From Pontibacillus chungwhensis (GTDB taxonomy: Bacteria; Bacillota; Bacilli; Bacillales; BH030062), in NCBI RefSeq assembly GCF_030166655.1, contig NZ_CP126446.1:1922001-1986000 (forward strand): DNA of 64,000 nt, written 5' to 3'. The notes under the pieces are model-generated. The model was not told where the DNA came from. It saw only the letters and a program-made list of their open reading frames with translations, and searched no databases. The position numbers and the translations under genes were made by a program. Shown here one piece after another: positions 27,706 to 36,823 of this stretch (position 1 is its first letter; every line of letters starts with the position of its first letter).

Positions 27706-28437
27706 ATGTCAGTAATTTCTATGAAACAGCTTTTAGAAGCTGGTGTTCATTTCGGACACCAAACTCGTCGTTGGAATCCAAAGATGAAAAAATACATCTT
27801 CACGGAGCGTAACGGCATTTACATCATCGACCTTCAGAAAACAGTTAAGAAGGTAGATGAAGCATTTAACTACGTTAAGGAAGTAGCGGCTAACGGCGGT
27901 AACGTCCTTTTCGTTGGTACTAAAAAGCAAGCACAAGAATCCGTTAAGGAAGAAGCAACTCGTGCTGGTCAGTACTACATCAACCAACGTTGGTTAGGTG
28001 GAACACTTACGAACTTCCAAACAATCCGTAAACGTATTGCTCGTCTTAAAGATATCGAGCGTATGGAAGAAGACGGTACATTCGACGTACTTCCTAAAAA
28101 AGAAGTTGTAGAACTTCTTAAAGAAAAAGAACGTCTTGTTAAATTCCTTGGCGGTATTAAAAATATGGAAAGTCTTCCGGACGTAATGTTCATTATCGAC
28201 CCACGTAAAGAGCGCATCGCTGTAGCGGAAGCTCACAAATTAAACATTCCGATCGTTGGTATCGTTGACACTAACTGTGATCCAGACGAAATCGACTATG
28301 TTATCCCTGCGAACGATGACGCAATTCGCGCTGTTAAACTTCTTACTTCTAAGATGGCAGACGCTGTTCTTGAAGCTAAACAAGGTGAAGAAACTGAAGA
28401 AGTTCAAGCTGAAGAAGCAGAAACAGCTGCTGAATAA
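27706..28437 (+). CDS. rpsB: Small ribosomal subunit protein uS2
   Basis: S2 binds the 30S head-platform junction and is needed for mRNA binding. The 243-aa protein has the family start [33 protein letters not shown] and [21 protein letters not shown], with an acidic C-terminal tail. TTAGGAGGAAACATC precedes the ATG. Its codon use is that of a highly expressed gene. It has its own promoter, a structured leader and a strong terminator, separating it from tsf. Confidence 0.99.
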   Translation: MSVISMKQLLEAGVHFGHQTRRWNPKMKKYIFTERNGIYIIDLQKTVKKVDEAFNYVKEVAANGGNVLFVGTKKQAQESVKEEATRAGQYYINQRWLGGTLTNFQTIRKRIARLKDIERMEEDGTFDVLPKKEVVELLKEKERLVKFLGGIKNMESLPDVMFIIDPRKERIAVAEAHKLNIPIVGIVDTNCDPDEIDYVIPANDDAIRAVKLLTSKMADAVLEAKQGEETEEVQAEEAETAAE

Positions 28438-28448
28438 GGAAGGTTTGA

Positions 28449-28486
28449 AAGGTGATAAGAGGGATTAACCTTTTATCACCTTTTTT
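28449..28486 (+). terminator. rpsB terminator
   Basis: A 12-bp stem, GGTGATAAGAGG with CCTTTTATCACC (one G-U pair), around a short GATTAA-type loop, followed directly by TTTTTT. Confidence 0.93.
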
Positions 28487-28540
28487 AAAGAAAACATAGG
28501 AATGGTATTCGTTCTTTAATGAGAAGCAGAGTGATTAGCG

Positions 28541-28570
28541 TTGCTTTTGCTTTTCTTTGAAACATAATAT
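28541..28570 (+). promoter_or_regulatory. Probable sigma-A promoter of tsf
   Basis: TTGCTT (28541-28546) and TAATAT (28565-28570) lie 18 bases apart, downstream of the rpsB terminator and just upstream of the tsf ribosome binding site. The resulting leader would be under 20 bases. Confidence 0.5.
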
Positions 28571-28594
28571 CGAACATTTAAGGAGGATTTTATA

Positions 28595-29479
28595 ATGGCT
28601 GTAACAGCAAAACAGGTTAAAGAACTACGCGAACAAACGGGCGCGGGTATGATGGATTGTAAAAAAGCCCTTACTGAAACTGATGGTGATATGGAAAAAG
28701 CGGTTGAATGGTTACGCGAAAAAGGTATTTCTAAAGCTGCGAAGAAAGCAGATCGTATCGCTGCAGAAGGTTCTGCTTCCATCGAAGTAGACGGAAATAC
28801 TGCTGTAATCTTTGAATTAAACGCTGAAACTGACTTCGTTACAAAGAACGATCAGTTCAAAGCAATGCTTTCTGAGCTAGGTCAGCATCTTGTGAAGCAA
28901 CAACCAGCAACTGTTGAAGAAGCTCTTGAGCAACCACTTCACGGTGAAGGTGATTCTCTTCAAGATTACATCACTTCTCAGGTAGCAAAAATCGGAGAGA
29001 AAATTTCTCTTCGTCGTTTCGAAATCGTCACAAAAGGTGATAACGATGCATTCGGTGCTTACACTCACATGGGTGGTCGTATTGGTGTACTATCTGTTCT
29101 TGAAGGTACAACTGATGAAGCTGTAGCGAAAGATATTGCTATGCACGCAGCTGCTGTTAACCCTCGTTATGTAACTCGTGACGAAGTTCCTGAAGAGGAA
29201 ATAAACGGCGAGCGTGAAGTGCTTAAGAAAGAGGCGCTTAACGAAGGTAAGCCTGAGCATATCGTAGAAAAAATGGTTGAAGGCCGTCTAAACAAATTCT
29301 ACGAAGGTATTGTTCTTACTGAGCAAGCATTTGTTAAAGACCCAGACCAAAAAGTTAAGCAATATGTATCTGAAAAAGGTGCTTCCATTAAAGGCTTTGT
29401 ACGTTACGAAGTAGGCGAAGGCATGGAGAAGAAAGAAGAAAACTTCGCTGAAGAAGTAATGAACCAAGTAAATAAATAA
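28595..29479 (+). CDS. tsf: Translation elongation factor Ts
   Basis: EF-Ts exchanges GDP for GTP on EF-Tu. The 294-aa protein has the N-terminal UBA-like domain [19 protein letters not shown], the TDFVTKND core contact motif with EF-Tu, and the [17 protein letters not shown]-terminal element. TTTAAGGAGGATTTTATA precedes the ATG. It is flanked by terminators on both sides, so it appears to be a separate unit. Confidence 0.99.
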   Translation: MAVTAKQVKELREQTGAGMMDCKKALTETDGDMEKAVEWLREKGISKAAKKADRIAAEGSASIEVDGNTAVIFELNAETDFVTKNDQFKAMLSELGQHLVKQQPATVEEALEQPLHGEGDSLQDYITSQVAKIGEKISLRRFEIVTKGDNDAFGAYTHMGGRIGVLSVLEGTTDEAVAKDIAMHAAAVNPRYVTRDEVPEEEINGEREVLKKEALNEGKPEHIVEKMVEGRLNKFYEGIVLTEQAFVKDPDQKVKQYVSEKGASIKGFVRYEVGEGMEKKEENFAEEVMNQVNK

Positions 29480-29499
29480 AAATATGATAGCTTAAGTGG

Positions 29500-29528
29500 A
29501 ATAGGGGACACGTGGTGTTCCCTATTTT
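29500..29528 (+). terminator. Probable tsf terminator
   Basis: AATAGGGGACAC (29500-29511) pairs with GTGTTCCCTATT (29515-29526) over 12 bp with one G-U, then TT and CAAAA. The stem is strong but the T-run is short, so read-through to pyrH is likely. Confidence 0.6.
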
Positions 29529-29562
29529 CAAAAGCTTACATAAATGTGATATGGAGGTTATT

Positions 29563-30285
29563 ATGACAACAGCTCACTATCGTCGTGTTGTATTAAAGTT
29601 GAGTGGTGAAGCGTTAAGCGGTGAAGAAGGATACGGAATCGATCCTGCTGTTATTCAATCCGTGGCTCGCCAGGTTAAGGAAATTTCTGAGTTAGGTGTT
29701 GAAGTCGCAGTTGTTGTTGGTGGCGGAAACATTTGGCGTGGGAAAGTAGGCAGCGAAGTTGGCATGGATCGTGCGACAGCTGACTATATGGGGATGCTGG
29801 CTACTGTTATGAATTCTTTAGCCATGCAAGACAGTCTTGAGAATATTGGAATTCCTACACGCGTTCAAACGTCTATTGAAATGCGACAAGTAGCTGAACC
29901 ATATATTCGCCGTAAGGCAATTCGTCATCTTGAGAAAAAACGAGTGGTCATTTTTGCTGCTGGTACAGGAAATCCGTATTTCTCTACCGATACTACCGCG
30001 GCATTGCGTGCTGCTGAGATTGAAGCAGATGTCATCTTAATGGCTAAAAACAACGTAGACGGCGTTTATAATGATGATCCGAAGCAAAATAAAGATGCGA
30101 AAAAATACGAAGAGCTATCTTATCTTGATGTTCTAAATGAGGGATTAGGGGTTATGGATTCTACAGCCTCTTCCTTATGCATGGACAATGACATTCCACT
30201 TCTAGTATTCTCGATTACGGAAGAAGGAAATATTAAAAAAGCCGTTCTTGGCGATCAAATAGGAACTATTGTGAGGGGGAAATAA
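29563..30285 (+). CDS. pyrH: UMP kinase
   Basis: PyrH phosphorylates UMP to UDP in pyrimidine nucleotide synthesis and is feedback-regulated by UTP and GTP. The 240-aa protein has the amino-acid-kinase start [32 protein letters not shown] and the ATP-site [22 protein letters not shown] 29563 with TGGAGGTTATT gives the family length; an in-frame start at 29512 lies within the upstream hairpin. frr starts one base after the stop. Confidence 0.98.
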   Translation: MTTAHYRRVVLKLSGEALSGEEGYGIDPAVIQSVARQVKEISELGVEVAVVVGGGNIWRGKVGSEVGMDRATADYMGMLATVMNSLAMQDSLENIGIPTRVQTSIEMRQVAEPYIRRKAIRHLEKKRVVIFAAGTGNPYFSTDTTAALRAAEIEADVILMAKNNVDGVYNDDPKQNKDAKKYEELSYLDVLNEGLGVMDSTASSLCMDNDIPLLVFSITEEGNIKKAVLGDQIGTIVRGK

Positions 30286-30286
30286 C

Positions 30287-30844
30287 ATGCCTAAAACAGT
30301 ATTACAACAAACAAAAGAACAAATGGAAGAAGCCGTACGCGCCTTTACACGTCAATTAGCTACAGTTCGTGCAGGTCGTGCGAACCCATCCATCCTTGAT
30401 GGTGTAAAAGTCGATTACTATGGTGCTGTTGTACCATTGAATCAATTAGCAACGATCTCTGCTCCAGAAGCACGTATGCTCGTTATCACTCCATTTGATA
30501 AGTCTTCAATCAGTGAGATTGAAAAAGCTATTCAAAAAGCTGATCTAGGTCTTTCGCCATCTAGTGATGGTAACATCGTGCGTATTAATATTCCGGCTCT
30601 TAACGAACAACGTCGTAAGGACCTTGTTAAAGTCGTGAAGAAATATACAGAAGAAGCAAAAGTCCAAGTCCGTAATGTGCGTCGTGATTCAAATGATCAA
30701 CTGAAAAAGCTTGAAAAAGACGGTGACATTACAGAAGATGAACTGCGCAGCTATCAAGATGATGTTCAAAAAGAAACGGATAAAAACATCGGTGAGATTG
30801 ATAAAGTTGCGAAGACTAAAGAAGAAGAAATCATGGAAGTTTAA
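30287..30844 (+). CDS. frr: Ribosome recycling factor
   Basis: RRF splits post-termination ribosomes with EF-G. The 185-aa protein has family length and the conserved [19 protein letters not shown] and [15 protein letters not shown] blocks, followed by the long helical domain with [39 protein letters not shown] spans the pyrH stop and gives its ribosome binding site, so pyrH and frr are coupled. Confidence 0.99.
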   Translation: MPKTVLQQTKEQMEEAVRAFTRQLATVRAGRANPSILDGVKVDYYGAVVPLNQLATISAPEARMLVITPFDKSSISEIEKAIQKADLGLSPSSDGNIVRINIPALNEQRRKDLVKVVKKYTEEAKVQVRNVRRDSNDQLKKLEKDGDITEDELRSYQDDVQKETDKNIGEIDKVAKTKEEEIMEV

Positions 30845-30870
30845 TGTGTTTCCTTGTACAATGAATGATG

Positions 30871-30905
30871 AACCCTCTTATTAGAAGGGGGTTTTTCATT
30901 TTTTA
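30871..30905 (+). terminator. frr terminator
   Basis: AACCCTCT (30871-30878) pairs with AGGGGGTT over 8 bp with one U-G, then TTTCATTTTTT. Confidence 0.8.
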
Positions 30906-30928
30906 GCTAGTCAAGGTAGGCAAATGAT

Positions 30929-30963
30929 TGGCTTTCGCTTCAAAGCGAAAGCCACATTTTTCT
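30929..30963 (+). terminator. Second hairpin between frr and uppS
   Basis: TGGCTTTCGCT (30929-30939) pairs perfectly with AGCGAAAGCCA (30944-30954) around TCAA, then CATTTTT. It backs up the frr terminator or acts as a uppS leader element. Confidence 0.6.
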
Positions 30964-31002
30964 ATACACATACTATTAACGCCCCGTAATGGAGGATCTC
31001 GT

Positions 31003-31764
31003 ATGGTACTAAAACTTCCTTTTTTCAAGAAAAAGGCATCGTCAGAATCAATACAACTAGATCGTACTAATATTCCAAGGCACGTTGCCATTATTATGGA
31101 CGGAAACGGAAGATGGGCAAAGAAGCGTGGACTACCACGGGTTGCTGGCCATAAAGAAGGAATGAACGTAGTAAAAAAAATCGTTCGACGGGCAACGGAT
31201 TTAAATGTAGGCGTCCTCACTCTTTATGCGTTTTCTACAGAAAATTGGAAACGGCCTAAAAACGAAGTAGAATTTATTATGAAATTACCTGATGAGTTTC
31301 TCAATACATATTTACCAGAATTGATTGAGAATAATGTCAGAGTTCAGACCATAGGGCATATTGAAAAGCTTCCCCCACATACCAAAAAAGCTGTTGAAAA
31401 TGCAAAAGATCAGACCAAACGTAATACTGGCCTCATTTTGAACTTTGCGCTTAACTATGGGGGCCGTGACGAAATTGTACAAGCGGTGCGTCAGGTAGCA
31501 AAAGATGTAATAGATGAAAATGAAGATCCTTCAATCATCTCAGAGGAGATGATTGAATCTCACCTTTACACACATACATTACCAGATCCTGACCTGCTCA
31601 TTCGCACGAGTGGAGAACAACGCTTAAGCAATTACTTGTTATGGCAGCTTGCCTATGCTGAATTTTGGTTTACAGAAGTGTTATGGCCTGACTTTGATGA
31701 AGGTCAATTCGAAAAAGCTCTCCATGATTATCAGAAACGAAAGCGACGTTATGGAGGGGTATAA
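31003..31764 (+). CDS. uppS: Undecaprenyl diphosphate synthase (cis-prenyltransferase)
   Basis: UppS adds eight isoprene units to farnesyl diphosphate, making the lipid carrier for wall polymers. The 253-aa protein has the catalytic Asp33 in IIMDGNGRWAKKRG, the FSTENWKRP block and the C-terminal DLLIRTSGEQRLSNYLLWQ plus EFWFTEVLWPDF. ATG 31003 follows TGGAGGATCTCGT; a start at 30928 would run through the hairpin. cdsA follows after 15 bases. Confidence 0.98.
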   Translation: MVLKLPFFKKKASSESIQLDRTNIPRHVAIIMDGNGRWAKKRGLPRVAGHKEGMNVVKKIVRRATDLNVGVLTLYAFSTENWKRPKNEVEFIMKLPDEFLNTYLPELIENNVRVQTIGHIEKLPPHTKKAVENAKDQTKRNTGLILNFALNYGGRDEIVQAVRQVAKDVIDENEDPSIISEEMIESHLYTHTLPDPDLLIRTSGEQRLSNYLLWQLAYAEFWFTEVLWPDFDEGQFEKALHDYQKRKRRYGGV

Positions 31765-31779
31765 GGTGTTGAAATTGTT

Positions 31780-32574
31780 ATGAAACAACGAATCGTTACG
31801 GCGATTATATTTGGCTTGTTAATCATTCCTATATTTTTCTTTGGTCAACTTCCGTTTGTGATCCTTATTTATGGGTTCGCAACAATTGGTCTTGCAGAAT
31901 TAATGAGAATGAGACGAATTTCGCCTATCTCCTTTCCAGGAGTCATTTCGTTTGTCCATCTATGGGTACTATTAGCTCCTGAAGAGACATTCTCAGGGGT
32001 CGTAGATATGACAAAAGCAGAATTCACTCTACTAGCTGTGTTTATCTTGCTTGGGTACACAGTACTTGTGAAGAACAAATTCACATTTGATGAAACAGGG
32101 TTTTTACTGCTTTCTGCTGTGTATGTTGGAATGGGCTTTTACTATTTAATTGCGACAAGAAATGTAGAGGATTTTGGCGTTCACTATGTATTTTTTACAT
32201 TGTTGCTAATCTGGGCAACCGATACAGGTGCTTTCTTTTTCGGGAAATTTTTGGGCAAACGAAAGTTATGGCCACAAATTAGTCCTAAGAAAACAATTGA
32301 AGGCTCTTTGGGAGGCATTTTGTTGGCCTGTGTGGTCGCTGTGGTGTTCCAACTACTCGTTCCACTCGACAAGTCTATGTTTGTTGTGATTGCCGGAGCG
32401 GTCCTCATAGCTGTGTTTGGTCAGATTGGAGATCTAGTTGAATCAGCTTATAAGCGCCATTATTCCGTTAAGGATTCAGGGAAGTTACTACCTGGACATG
32501 GAGGCGTGTTAGATCGTTTTGATAGCTTGATATTTGTGCTGCCCATTCTGCATTTTATCCAATTTATATCATAG
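31780..32574 (+). CDS. cdsA: Phosphatidate cytidylyltransferase
   Basis: CdsA makes CDP-diacylglycerol from phosphatidic acid and CTP, the branch point of membrane phospholipid synthesis. The 264-aa integral membrane protein has about eight hydrophobic helices, the WATDTGAFFFGKFLGKRKLWPQISPKKT stretch in two blocks and the C-terminal signature SAYKRHYSVKDSGKLLPGHG followed by GVLDRFDS. AAGGTG lies 10 bases before the ATG. Confidence 0.97.
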   Translation: MKQRIVTAIIFGLLIIPIFFFGQLPFVILIYGFATIGLAELMRMRRISPISFPGVISFVHLWVLLAPEETFSGVVDMTKAEFTLLAVFILLGYTVLVKNKFTFDETGFLLLSAVYVGMGFYYLIATRNVEDFGVHYVFFTLLLIWATDTGAFFFGKFLGKRKLWPQISPKKTIEGSLGGILLACVVAVVFQLLVPLDKSMFVVIAGAVLIAVFGQIGDLVESAYKRHYSVKDSGKLLPGHGGVLDRFDSLIFVLPILHFIQFIS

Positions 32575-32598
32575 GATTAAATTAGCATAGGAGCGTGT

Positions 32599-33747
32599 AT
32601 GATGAAACATATTGCTTTACTAGGGGCTACTGGTTCAATCGGTATTCAAACGACTGATGTCATCCGTAACCACCCCGAAGAGTTTAATCTATTTGCGATG
32701 GCTTTTCGCCGGAATGTAGAAAAAGCTTTGCCATTAATAAGAGAATTTGATCCGGAGATTATAGTCGTTCAAAGTGAAGAAACAAAGGCTGAGCTTATCG
32801 AAGCAAACGTACAAGCTGACGTATTAGTAGGTTCTGTTGCCATGAAGGAGATTGCCACTCATGACCATGTAGATGTGTTAGTGAATGCTGTAATGGGAAG
32901 TGTGGGGCTAGAAGCAACCCTTGGAGCGATTGAGTCCCGTAAGCAAGTAGCGCTTGCGAATAAAGAAACGCTCGTAACAGCTGGACACTTAGTAATGGAA
33001 GCAGCCAAAAGAAACGGTGTCGATATCCTTCCTGTAGACAGCGAACATTCAGCGATTTATCAATGTTTAAATGGAGAGAACCATTCGGACATTCATAAGC
33101 TTACCCTCACGGCTTCAGGAGGGAGCTTCAGAGATAAGGCGAGGTCTGAGCTTGAGGGTGTTACCGTTGAGGACGCTCTTAATCATCCGAATTGGAGCAT
33201 GGGCGCAAAAATTACAATTGATTCAGCAACAATGATGAATAAAGGGCTTGAAGTTATTGAAGCGCACTGGCTATTTGATATCCCTTATGACGATATTGAT
33301 GTTATTCAGCATCGTGAAAGCGTCATTCACTCCATGGTTGAATTTAATGATAAAAGCGTAATGGCTCAATTAGGTACCCCGGATATGCGTGTGCCCATTC
33401 AGTACGCGCTGACTTATCCAAATCGACTTGAAATGAAAGATACGAAAACGTTAAACTTAGTAGAAATAGGCAAACTCCATTTTGAAGAAATGGACTTTGA
33501 ACGTTTTCCATGTCTACGTATGGCCTATGAAGCTGGAAGAGCCGGAGGAACAATGCCTACTGTACTTAATGCGGCTAATGAGCAGGCGGTAGCGCTCTTT
33601 TTAGAAGGGGATATTGATTTCCTTAGGATTGAATCGCTGATCGAACGTGCACTCAGCGAACATGAGTTAATTGAAAGGCCTTCTCTTGAAACAATTGTAG
33701 AGGTTGATCAGGAAACACGAGCAAGAGTTAAATCTTACGTAAAATAA
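32599..33747 (+). CDS. dxr: 1-deoxy-D-xylulose 5-phosphate reductoisomerase
   Basis: Dxr converts DXP to MEP in the non-mevalonate isoprenoid pathway, which feeds UppS two genes upstream. The 382-aa protein has the NADPH-binding [12 protein letters not shown], the metal site [19 protein letters not shown] and [24 protein letters not shown] in two blocks. Paired ATGs at 32599 and 32602 follow TAGGAGCGTGT; either may be used. Confidence 0.98.
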   Translation: MMKHIALLGATGSIGIQTTDVIRNHPEEFNLFAMAFRRNVEKALPLIREFDPEIIVVQSEETKAELIEANVQADVLVGSVAMKEIATHDHVDVLVNAVMGSVGLEATLGAIESRKQVALANKETLVTAGHLVMEAAKRNGVDILPVDSEHSAIYQCLNGENHSDIHKLTLTASGGSFRDKARSELEGVTVEDALNHPNWSMGAKITIDSATMMNKGLEVIEAHWLFDIPYDDIDVIQHRESVIHSMVEFNDKSVMAQLGTPDMRVPIQYALTYPNRLEMKDTKTLNLVEIGKLHFEEMDFERFPCLRMAYEAGRAGGTMPTVLNAANEQAVALFLEGDIDFLRIESLIERALSEHELIERPSLETIVEVDQETRARVKSYVK

Positions 33748-33763
33748 AAGGTAGGTGCTATTT

Positions 33764-35020
33764 TTGCCGACTATATTAGCATTTATATTCATGTTTGGAT
33801 TGCTTGTTTTTGTACATGAACTAGGTCACTTGATATTTGCTAAGCGTGCAGGTATGTTAGCTCGTGAGTTTGCAATAGGATTTGGACCAAAGATCTTTTC
33901 ATTCATGAAGAACGAAACGCTCTATACAATCCGATTATTACCTATTGGTGGGTATGTTCGCGTTGCAGGGGAAGACCCTGAAATTGTGGAATTAAAACCA
34001 GGACACCATATTGGGCTTGAATTCAGCCAAGCTGGTAAGGTAAACCGGATTATTGTGAATAACAAATCGAAATATCCTAATGCAAGAGTGATTGAGGTTG
34101 AACAAGCTGATTTAGATCATAAGCTTATGATTCAGGGTTATGAGATTGATGAAGATGAAAAACTCATTTTTGATGTTGAACCAGATGCTCTGTTTGTCAT
34201 GGATGAGAAAGAAACTCAAATCGCTCCTTATGATCGCCAATTTGCATCGAAGACGGTTCCACAGCGGGCCATGCAGTTGTTTGCTGGGCCTATGATGAAC
34301 TTCTTACTTGCGATTGTCATCTTCTATCTGCTCGCTATGATTCAAGGGGTCCCTTCTAATGACTCTACACTAGGTAAGTTAACAGAAGATGGTCCTGCTC
34401 AAGAAGCTGGGTTACAGCAGGGGGATAAAGTAGCTGCAGTTGGTGGTGAGAACGTTGGAACATGGGTTGAGTTTGTTGAAATTATTCAAGAAAAACCTAA
34501 TGAAACGGTAGAACTATCCATTGTACGCGACGGAGAGAACTTAATGGTTCCTGTTAAGACAGGCGTAATGGAACGAAATGGTGAAGAAGTCGGAAAAATT
34601 GGTGTATTCCAACCCAAAGAAAAATCCATGACCACTCTCGCAACCTATGGTTTTACAAAAACATATGAAATCACTACAATGATTTTGACGAATCTAGGGC
34701 AACTGGTTACAGGTCAATTATCGATTGATCAGTTATCTGGACCCGTGGGAATTTACAATGCAACAGATGAAGTTGTGAGTATGAGCTGGGCTAATTACTT
34801 GCCATGGATCGCTATGTTAAGTATTAACCTTGGGATTATTAATTTGGTTCCTCTTCCAGCCCTCGATGGAGGACGCCTTCTATTCGTTGGTGTAGAAGCA
34901 GTAAGAGGGAAGCCAATTGAACCGCAGAAAGAAGCCATTGTCCATTTCATTGGTTTTGCACTTCTCATGTTACTCATGATTGTTGTAACATGGAATGATA
35001 TTCAACGATTATTTTTATAA
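33764..35020 (+). CDS. rasP: Site-2 intramembrane zinc metalloprotease RasP/RseP
   Basis: RasP cleaves anti-sigma factors and signal-peptide remnants within the membrane. The 418-aa protein has HELGH near residues 18-22 in the first membrane helix, GPKIFSF and the LLPIGGYVRVAGEDPE block, a single PDZ domain (about 205-290), and the third-ligand motif LVPLPALDGGRLLF. TTG 33764 is chosen because GTAGGTG sits at good spacing; GTG 33755 is an in-frame alternative. The extracytoplasmic insert before the PDZ domain is Asp/Glu-rich. Confidence 0.96.
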   Translation: MPTILAFIFMFGLLVFVHELGHLIFAKRAGMLAREFAIGFGPKIFSFMKNETLYTIRLLPIGGYVRVAGEDPEIVELKPGHHIGLEFSQAGKVNRIIVNNKSKYPNARVIEVEQADLDHKLMIQGYEIDEDEKLIFDVEPDALFVMDEKETQIAPYDRQFASKTVPQRAMQLFAGPMMNFLLAIVIFYLLAMIQGVPSNDSTLGKLTEDGPAQEAGLQQGDKVAAVGGENVGTWVEFVEIIQEKPNETVELSIVRDGENLMVPVKTGVMERNGEEVGKIGVFQPKEKSMTTLATYGFTKTYEITTMILTNLGQLVTGQLSIDQLSGPVGIYNATDEVVSMSWANYLPWIAMLSINLGIINLVPLPALDGGRLLFVGVEAVRGKPIEPQKEAIVHFIGFALLMLLMIVVTWNDIQRLFL

Positions 35021-35047
35021 GTAAATAGAGAGACGAGGTGAATTAGG

Positions 35048-36757
35048 ATGAAACAGAGTGAAATGCTCTTACCTACCCTACGTGAAAATCCTGCTGATGC
35101 AGAGATTAAAAGTCATCAATTATTAGTTCGTGCCGGTTTCATCCGAAAAGTAGCTTCTGGTATATATTCCTTTTTACCAGCAGGTACAAAAGTGCTACGA
35201 AAAGTAGAGGCAGTAGTTCGAGAAGAAATGGAAAATGCGGGCGCAATGGAAATGAATATGACAGCCCTTCAACCAGCTGAACACTGGAAAGAAACAGGGC
35301 GTTGGAATACATTCGGCCCTGAGTTAATGCGTATGCATGATCGCCACAATCGTGAATTTGCCCTTGGTGCTACTCATGAAGAAGAAGTAACAGCCATCAT
35401 TCGCGATGAAGTGAAAAGTTATAAACAATTACCATTAACGGTTTATCAAATTCAATCAAAGTTCCGTGATGAAAAACGCCCTCGTTTTGGGTTACTTCGA
35501 GGAAGAGAATTCCTAATGAAGGATGCTTACTCTTTCCACAGCACACAAGAAAGTCTTGATCAGGCCTATGAGCGTATTTTTAGAGCTTATAAAAACATCT
35601 TCACACGTCTTGGATTAAACTTCCGTGCTGTTATAGCTGATTCTGGTGCCATGGGTGGTAAAGATACTCATGAATTTATGGTGCTATCAGAAGTTGGGGA
35701 AGATACAATTGCATATTCGGATCAAAGTAATTATGCGGCCAATATAGAAATGGCTCCTGTCGTAACTTCATATGAGCCGTCTTCTGAGCAACCAAAAGAT
35801 CGGGAAAAGATAGCAACTCCTAATTGTAAGACAATGGCAGAAGCTGCGGAAGCTCTTGGACATTCTCTTGAAGAAGGAATTAAAGCGATTATGTTCAAGC
35901 TAGACGATGAAAAGTTAGTTATGGTTCTAACCCGCGGTGATCATGAAGTAAACGATGTGAAGTTAAAGAATCTATATGATGCTAGCTTAATTGATCTTGC
36001 TTCTGAAGAAGAAGTGAAAGCAGCCATTGGTGCTGGTTTTGGCTCATTAGGTCCTGTAGGCGCATCAGAAACAGTAGAGATCGTGGCTGACAATGCTGTG
36101 AAGAGTCTTGTAAATGCTACTTGTGGAGCTAATGAAGATGGTTTCCACTTTAAAAATGTCACACCAGGCCATGATTTTGAAGTGACTCATTATGCTGACC
36201 TTCGCTTTATACAAGAAGGAGATCCTTCTCCAGATGGTGAAGGCACAATTCAATTTGCCAAAGGAATTGAAGTGGGACACGTATTCAAGTTAGGCCAGTT
36301 TTACGCAGAGAAAATGGGAGCAAACTTCCTAGATGAGAACGGGAAGAACCAAACACTTATCATGGGTTGTTACGGTATTGGTGTATCTCGTACACTAGCC
36401 TCTATTGTTGAGCAGTATCATGATGATGCTGGGATTACTTGGCCAAAGCAAGTGGCTCCATATCACGTTCATCTTTTAGCCCTTAATGTGAAAAAAGACG
36501 AACAAAAAGAATTAGCTGAACGTCTTTATGCTACTCTAAAAGAGAAAGGCATTGAGGTTTTATATGATGATCGAAAAGAGCGTGCAGGTGTTAAATTTGC
36601 TGATAGCGACCTTATTGGTATACCACTTCGGATTACAGTAGGTAAACGTGCCGATGAAGGTGTCGTAGAAAGTAAAATTCGTGTAACAGGCGAACAAGCC
36701 GAGGTACACGAAAGTGAACTAGTTGAACATATTGAAGCACTATTAAAAGAATTGTAA
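35048..36757 (+). CDS. proS: Prolyl-tRNA synthetase (bacterial type with editing domain)
   Basis: ProS charges tRNA-Pro. The 569-aa class II enzyme has motif 1 region near residue 50, motif 2 with [25 protein letters not shown] in two blocks, an INS editing domain (about 225-400) that clears mis-charged Ala, motif 3 [17 protein letters not shown] and a C-terminal anticodon-binding domain. GACGAGGTGAATTAGG precedes the ATG. A strong hairpin directly follows the gene, separating it from polC. Confidence 0.98.
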   Translation: MKQSEMLLPTLRENPADAEIKSHQLLVRAGFIRKVASGIYSFLPAGTKVLRKVEAVVREEMENAGAMEMNMTALQPAEHWKETGRWNTFGPELMRMHDRHNREFALGATHEEEVTAIIRDEVKSYKQLPLTVYQIQSKFRDEKRPRFGLLRGREFLMKDAYSFHSTQESLDQAYERIFRAYKNIFTRLGLNFRAVIADSGAMGGKDTHEFMVLSEVGEDTIAYSDQSNYAANIEMAPVVTSYEPSSEQPKDREKIATPNCKTMAEAAEALGHSLEEGIKAIMFKLDDEKLVMVLTRGDHEVNDVKLKNLYDASLIDLASEEEVKAAIGAGFGSLGPVGASETVEIVADNAVKSLVNATCGANEDGFHFKNVTPGHDFEVTHYADLRFIQEGDPSPDGEGTIQFAKGIEVGHVFKLGQFYAEKMGANFLDENGKNQTLIMGCYGIGVSRTLASIVEQYHDDAGITWPKQVAPYHVHLLALNVKKDEQKELAERLYATLKEKGIEVLYDDRKERAGVKFADSDLIGIPLRITVGKRADEGVVESKIRVTGEQAEVHESELVEHIEALLKEL

Positions 36758-36767
36758 GTGGAAAATA

Positions 36768-36800
36768 GGTACCTTCGTCAGCGAAGGTACCTCTCTTTGC
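36768..36800 (+). terminator. proS terminator-like hairpin
   Basis: GGTACCTTCG (36768-36777) pairs perfectly with CGAAGGTACC (36782-36791) around TCAG, then TCTCTTTGC. The tail is T-rich but interrupted, so some read-through to polC is possible. Confidence 0.65.
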
Positions 36801-36823
36801 TTATGAAGGGGAGGATATGTAGC

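Noticed and set aside
30928-31002. N-terminal extension of uppS
   Set aside because: The added residues are encoded by the perfect hairpin at 30929-30954; ATG 31003 has a strong ribosome binding site and matches the family.
36758-36823. N-terminal extension of polC from an in-frame start at 36758
   Set aside because: It would read through the proS hairpin, lacks a ribosome binding site, and the ATG at 36824 gives family length with GGGGAGG upstream.
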